A DNA stretch of 64,000 nucleotides, taken from Bradyrhizobium sp. SSBR45G (GTDB taxonomy: Bacteria > Pseudomonadota > Alphaproteobacteria > Rhizobiales > Xanthobacteraceae). Numbering within the stretch: position 1 is the first letter of the stretch; the number at the start of each line of letters is the position of its first letter. Positions 60,809 through 64,000 of the stretch are shown here, piece by piece. A model generated the notes under the pieces. The model worked only from the letters and a program-made list of their open reading frames with translations. It was not told where the DNA came from and searched no databases. The stretch covers positions 310,001 through 374,000 of the forward strand of contig NZ_BSCT01000001.1 of the NCBI RefSeq assembly GCF_030159255.1. The letters run 5' to 3'. The translations under genes and the position numbers were made by a program.

Positions 60809-62674
60809 TCACTTCGATGCCGGCTCCGGCCGCTGCCACCAGCTCTCCGGGAGCGCTCCCGTCAAAGCTGTCCTCTTGGGCCGTTCTATACGATTCCACC
60901 GAGCGATCCATTCCTCGGCGGCATTGAGCACTGGAATAGCGTAGAACCTCGCCATCAGGGTACGGTCCAATGCGCGAACGGTCGAGATAAATTCCGGCCT
61001 GTCGCGGGCCCGCAACAGCGCGGCGATCATCGCATCGATCGCCGGGTCCTTGGCGCCCATGTAGTTCCGCGTTCCGGTCCGGTCGGCGGCCTCGCTGCCC
61101 CAGTAGAACGCCTGCTCATTGCCCGGCGACAGCGACTGGTCCCAGCGGTTCTGGATCATGTCGAATGCGAAGCTCAGGCGGCGCTGGTCGAACTGCACGG
61201 GATCGACGACCCGGATCGATGCGTTGATCCCGGCGCGCTTGAGGCTACCGGAATAGGCCAGCGCGATGCGCTCCTGATCGCGCGTCGTGACCAGGATCTC
61301 GAACGCCAAGGGCTCGCGCGACGCCCGGTGCCGCAATACGGTGCCATCGAGCTCGTAGCCGGCCTCGGCAAGCAGATCGAGCGCGGATTTGAGCGTCGTG
61401 CGGTCCCGGCCGGAGCCGTCGGTGACCGGCAGGCGATAGCTGCCGTCCATGATGTCTGCGGGGATCTGTCCGGCGAACGGCTTCAAGAGCTCGCGCTCGG
61501 CCGCATCGGCCGCACGTCCATAGGCCGACAGCTCGGAGCCGGCGAAATAGCCGCCGCTGCGGCGGTACAGCCCGAAGAAATAGTTGCGGTTGATCCACTC
61601 GAAATCGAACAGCAGGGTCAGCGCACGGCGCACCCTGACGTCGGCGAACATTTCGCGCCTCGTGTTGAACACCAGGAACTGGGAGGGCTGCGGCATCCCC
61701 GAGATGAAGCTGTCGCGGATGACCTCGCCATTGCGCACGGCCGGGAAGTCGTAGCCGTCGTGCCAGCGCAGCGGCTCGGTCTCGACCCGGAAGTCGTAGA
61801 GCCCGCGCTTGAAGGCTTCGAACTGACCGTTGGACTCGCGGTAGTAGTCGAGCCGGACCTCGTCGAAGTTCCATAAGCCACGATTGGCCGGCAGATCGCG
61901 GCCCCAATAGTCGGGATTGCGGGTCAGGGTGACGCTGGATCCCGGCCGCACCGCCGTGACCCGATAGGGGCCGGAGCCGACAAAAGCGGCCATCGTGGTG
62001 TCCTCGAAGGTCGCGACGTCGGTGGCATGCTGCGGCAGGATCGGCATCAGGCCGAGAATCAGCGGCAGCTCGCGATCCTCGCTGCCGCCGAAATCGAACC
62101 GGATCGTCAGCGGATCGAGCACGTCGGCACGGGCGACCTTGCTATAGAATTGCCGGTGATTGGGACGGCCGTGATCGCGCAGCAGCGCGAAGGAGAAGGC
62201 GACGTCCGCCGCCAGAACCGGCTGGCCGTCGGAGAAGCGGGCGCGCGGATCGAGGTGGAACGTGACATGGGTCCTGCGGTCATCCGTCTCGACGCTGCGG
62301 GCCAGCAGCCCATAGAGCGTGAAAGCCTCGTCATTGCCGCGGGTCAGCAGGCTCTCCACCACATAGGTGCGGATTTGCTGCACTGCGACGCCGCGCACGA
62401 TGAACGGATTCAAGCTATCGAAGGTACCGAGCAGTCCCCATACCAGACGGCCGCCCTTCGGGGCGTCCGGGTTGGCGTAGGGCATGTGGTCGAAGTCGGC
62501 GGGCAGGGCCGGAGCGCCGTGCATGGCAATTGCCGCAGTTTCGGCCGCGTTTGCCCTGGAGGTGTAGACCGGCTGCAACAGCGCCAGGATCGCGCCGCCG
62601 ACACAAGCCGCTGCGCCCAACATGCGCTGCAGCATCAGGACCGGGGCGCAACTGATTGATTCGGAACGGGCCAC
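60809..62674 (-). CDS. extracellular solute-binding protein family 5 (peptide/nickel type)
   Basis: The 621-residue protein resembles the YejA-type peptide-binding proteins: FDHMPYANPDAPKGGRLVWG, FARFSDGQPVLAADVAFSFA-type segment, and NYMGAKDPAIDAMIAALLRA near the end. A hydrophobic signal (MLGAAACVGGAILALLQPVY) is present. The GTG at 62674 gives a 13-residue longer leader than the ATG at 62635; either may be used. No permease or ATPase genes are adjacent, so the transporter is encoded elsewhere. It lies on the same strand as the ANL-like gene, 51 bp upstream of its start. Confidence 0.85.
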   Translation of the reverse strand: MARSESISCAPVLMLQRMLGAAACVGGAILALLQPVYTSRANAAETAAIAMHGAPALPADFDHMPYANPDAPKGGRLVWGLLGTFDSLNPFIVRGVAVQQIRTYVVESLLTRGNDEAFTLYGLLARSVETDDRRTHVTFHLDPRARFSDGQPVLAADVAFSFALLRDHGRPNHRQFYSKVARADVLDPLTIRFDFGGSEDRELPLILGLMPILPQHATDVATFEDTTMAAFVGSGPYRVTAVRPGSSVTLTRNPDYWGRDLPANRGLWNFDEVRLDYYRESNGQFEAFKRGLYDFRVETEPLRWHDGYDFPAVRNGEVIRDSFISGMPQPSQFLVFNTRREMFADVRVRRALTLLFDFEWINRNYFFGLYRRSGGYFAGSELSAYGRAADAAERELLKPFAGQIPADIMDGSYRLPVTDGSGRDRTTLKSALDLLAEAGYELDGTVLRHRASREPLAFEILVTTRDQERIALAYSGSLKRAGINASIRVVDPVQFDQRRLSFAFDMIQNRWDQSLSPGNEQAFYWGSEAADRTGTRNYMGAKDPAIDAMIAALLRARDRPEFISTVRALDRTLMARFYAIPVLNAAEEWIARWNRIERPKRTALTGALPESWWQRPEPASK

Positions 62675-62895
62675 GGAGGGCTTTTACCACAGGCCCGGCC
62701 TCGCTAAACGGCGTCTGCGACGTGGTCCGCGGCATTGATCTTTCTGCGCACCGCGTTATGAAAGCGGGCAATTCGCGCAAGGCGGCAACGCCTGTCACTT
62801 AACCGCCTCAATTCCTGAGGAGACAGCCGCTTCGACGGCTCGGTGTGGCGCCTTTGGCGGTCTCGGGCGCTGCCGTTCAGAAAGGGTTTTCCGCA

Positions 62896-63684
62896 ATGAA
62901 TTTCCGTGACTTGGCCTCGTCGGTTGGGCCGCGTGGGCGGCGCGTCGCCCTGCTGGCGGTCACCGCACTGGCCGTTTCCTTTGCTTCTGCCGCGCAAGCG
63001 CAGGCTCCGGCGCCTGCTGCGCCGAAGGCGAAGGCTCCGGCTCCCGCCCCCAAGGCTCCCGCTCCGGCCGCGCAGGCCCCCGCCAGTCCTCCCGCCGGCG
63101 GCCAGCCGCAGCAGCAGGCCCAGCAGGAGATGCCGCAGCTGATCTACGCGCCCTGGACCAAGTTCTGCCTGAAGGGGCAGGATGCCAATGCCAAGCAGGT
63201 CTGCTTCATCGGCAAGGACGGTCGCATCGAGTCCGGACAGCCCGTGGTTGCCGCCGTCATCATCGAGCCCGAAGGCGAGCCGAAGAAGATCCTGCGCGTG
63301 ACCCTGCCGCTCGGCATGCAGCTGCAGCCGGGCACCCGCATCGTGGTCGACAACAACCAGGCGCTGCAGAGCGGCTACGTCATCTGCTTCCAGAACGGCT
63401 GCATGTCGGACTACGAGGCCACCCCGGATTTCCTCGCCAGCCTCAAGAAGGGGCAGAACCTGTACGTGCAGGCCATCAACTCCAACGGCACGGCATTGAC
63501 CTTGCCGCTGCCGCTGCAGGAAGGCAGCAGCAGCTTCGCGAAGGCCTATGACGGTCCGCCGACCGATCCGAAGGAGTTCGAGAAGACCCAGCAGAAGCTG
63601 CAGGAAGAGCTGCAGAAGCGCGCCGAGGAGCAGCGCAAGAAGCTCGAGCAGACCCAGGGCGGCCAGCCGGCGGCGAAGCCGTAA
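62896..63684 (+). CDS. invasion-associated locus B (IalB) family protein
   Basis: The 262-residue protein has a signal peptide (RRVALLAVTALAVSFASAAQ), a Pro/Ala/Gln-rich linker (about residues 35-80), the IalB domain (LIYAPWTKFCLKGQDANAKQ ... GYVICFQNGCMSDYEA, with paired Cys) and a charged C-terminal coiled coil (EFEKTQQKLQEELQKRAEEQ). IalB was first linked to erythrocyte invasion in Bartonella, but the family is general in alphaproteobacteria. ATG 62896 is chosen because the signal peptide follows; the longer frame to 62845 is not needed. Periplasmic. Confidence 0.88.
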   Translation: MNFRDLASSVGPRGRRVALLAVTALAVSFASAAQAQAPAPAAPKAKAPAPAPKAPAPAAQAPASPPAGGQPQQQAQQEMPQLIYAPWTKFCLKGQDANAKQVCFIGKDGRIESGQPVVAAVIIEPEGEPKKILRVTLPLGMQLQPGTRIVVDNNQALQSGYVICFQNGCMSDYEATPDFLASLKKGQNLYVQAINSNGTALTLPLPLQEGSSSFAKAYDGPPTDPKEFEKTQQKLQEELQKRAEEQRKKLEQTQGGQPAAKP

Positions 63685-63713
63685 CGCCGTCCGAGGCCGC
63701 GATCACCGCAAAA

Positions 63714-63744
63714 CAAAAGGCGCTCCGATGGAGCGCCTTTTTTG
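63714..63744 (+). terminator. intrinsic terminator after the IalB-family gene
   Basis: AGGCGCTCC and GGAGCGCCT form a perfect 9-bp stem with a 3-nt loop followed by TTTTTGTT, preceded by A residues, so it could also act on the opposite strand for hspQ. Confidence 0.9.
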
Positions 63745-63832
63745 TTGCCGTCGATGGTGTGCCGCCGAATTTGGCTGGGTGGGGCGTGCCCGCCGCGATG
63801 CCGTTGTGAATGCGGCCGCGCGCCAGCCGGCG

Positions 63833-64000
63833 TCAGTTCATCAGCGGGTTGCGCGGACGGTAGCCGCCGGACTTGTCCTTGATGAAGATCTCGGCAACCT
63901 GAGAGTGCCGGATCGGCTCACCCGAGTCGTCCGGAACCAGGTTCTGTTCGGAGACGTAGGCGACGTATTCGGACTCCGCGTTCTCCGCCAGCAGATGGTA
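63833..64000 (-). CDS. hspQ: heat-shock protein HspQ (hemimethylated-DNA-binding family), 3' part only
   Basis: The visible 55 codons read YHLLAENAESEYVAYVSEQN then LVPDDSGEPIRHSQVAEIF and end RPRNPLMN. This is the C-terminal end of the HspQ/YccV family (LVE-xxYVAYVSEQNL-x-PD-SGEP). HspQ regulates Lon protease activity and influences DnaA in E. coli. The start lies beyond the window. It converges on the IalB gene, with the terminator at 63714-63744 between them. Confidence 0.85.
   Translation of the reverse strand, partial: YHLLAENAESEYVAYVSEQNLVPDDSGEPIRHSQVAEIFIKDKSGGYRPRNPLMN

Noticed and set aside
59363..61876. 837-codon plus frame
   Set aside because: Antisense to the ANL-like and peptide-binding genes; no recognisable domain.
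1..64000. CRISPR array or complete insertion sequence
   Set aside because: No regularly spaced direct repeats and no transposase frame were found; the only long exact direct repeat is the 43-bp pair at 56.6 and 57.9 kb.

Overview
The window looks like a stretch of chromosome from a Bradyrhizobium-type alphaproteobacterium. The evidence is the GC-rich coding with strong GC3, the ndvB/ndvD/ndvC locus for cyclic beta-(1,3)-(1,6)-glucan (characteristic of Bradyrhizobium), an IalB-family protein, an Omp25/31-like porin-type barrel, and many small palindromic intergenic repeats of the kind scattered through bradyrhizobial genomes. No rRNA operon, CRISPR array, complete insertion sequence or integrase is visible. 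One tRNA gene (Lys, TTT) is present.

Layout. 0-3.2 kb: 3' part of a DUF1501 gene and an S9 peptidase. 3.5-8.2 kb: a five-gene LivGF-binding protein-LivHM ABC uptake operon. 8.3-11.7 kb: DUF47/Pit phosphate transport and release factor 3. 11.9-14 kb: a degraded HtrA-like protein translationally coupled to a short LuxR-type regulator, then an Asp/Glu-racemase-like gene. 14.1-20 kb: a secreted protein, NnrU-like protein, acyl-CoA ligase, YfgM-like protein, a small lipoprotein and Der GTPase. 20.1-23.3 kb: isocitrate lyase with a divergent ScfR/RamB-type regulator. 23.6-28.5 kb: a LysE exporter, repeat-rich non-coding DNA, several small lipoprotein or membrane genes and an outer-membrane barrel.

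28.7-30.9 kb is the most accessory-looking part. A phage terminase remnant, a two-gene module (HipA-like kinase plus a partner of no recognised family) of clearly lower GC, and then tRNA-Lys, whose 3' end faces the module. 31.4-36.9 kb: the glucan cluster ndvB-ndvD / ndvC. 36.9-42.5 kb: two membrane proteins, then glmU and glmS, the first and last bacterial enzymes of UDP-GlcNAc supply. 42.9-48.1 kb: LysE-like, DUF502, VOC, a GDSL autotransporter and a 6PGDH-like dehydrogenase. 48.3-54.4 kb: recG, sdhE and mfd, a DNA-repair/respiration housekeeping block. 55-64 kb: an LCAT/PGAP1-like hydrolase, a two-gene segment bounded by a 43-bp direct repeat, three minus-strand genes (degenerate GGDEF protein, degenerate ANL ligase, peptide-binding protein), an IalB-family protein and the 3' end of hspQ.

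A recurring theme is enzymes that have lost catalytic motifs: the HtrA-like protein (His and Ser replaced), the GGDEF-like protein and the adenylate-forming enzyme. The best candidates for undescribed biology are the kinase/partner module beside tRNA-Lys, the pseudoprotease-LuxR pair, and the segment flanked by a duplicated gene 3' end. All calls come from reading the sequence and family knowledge; no database search was run.
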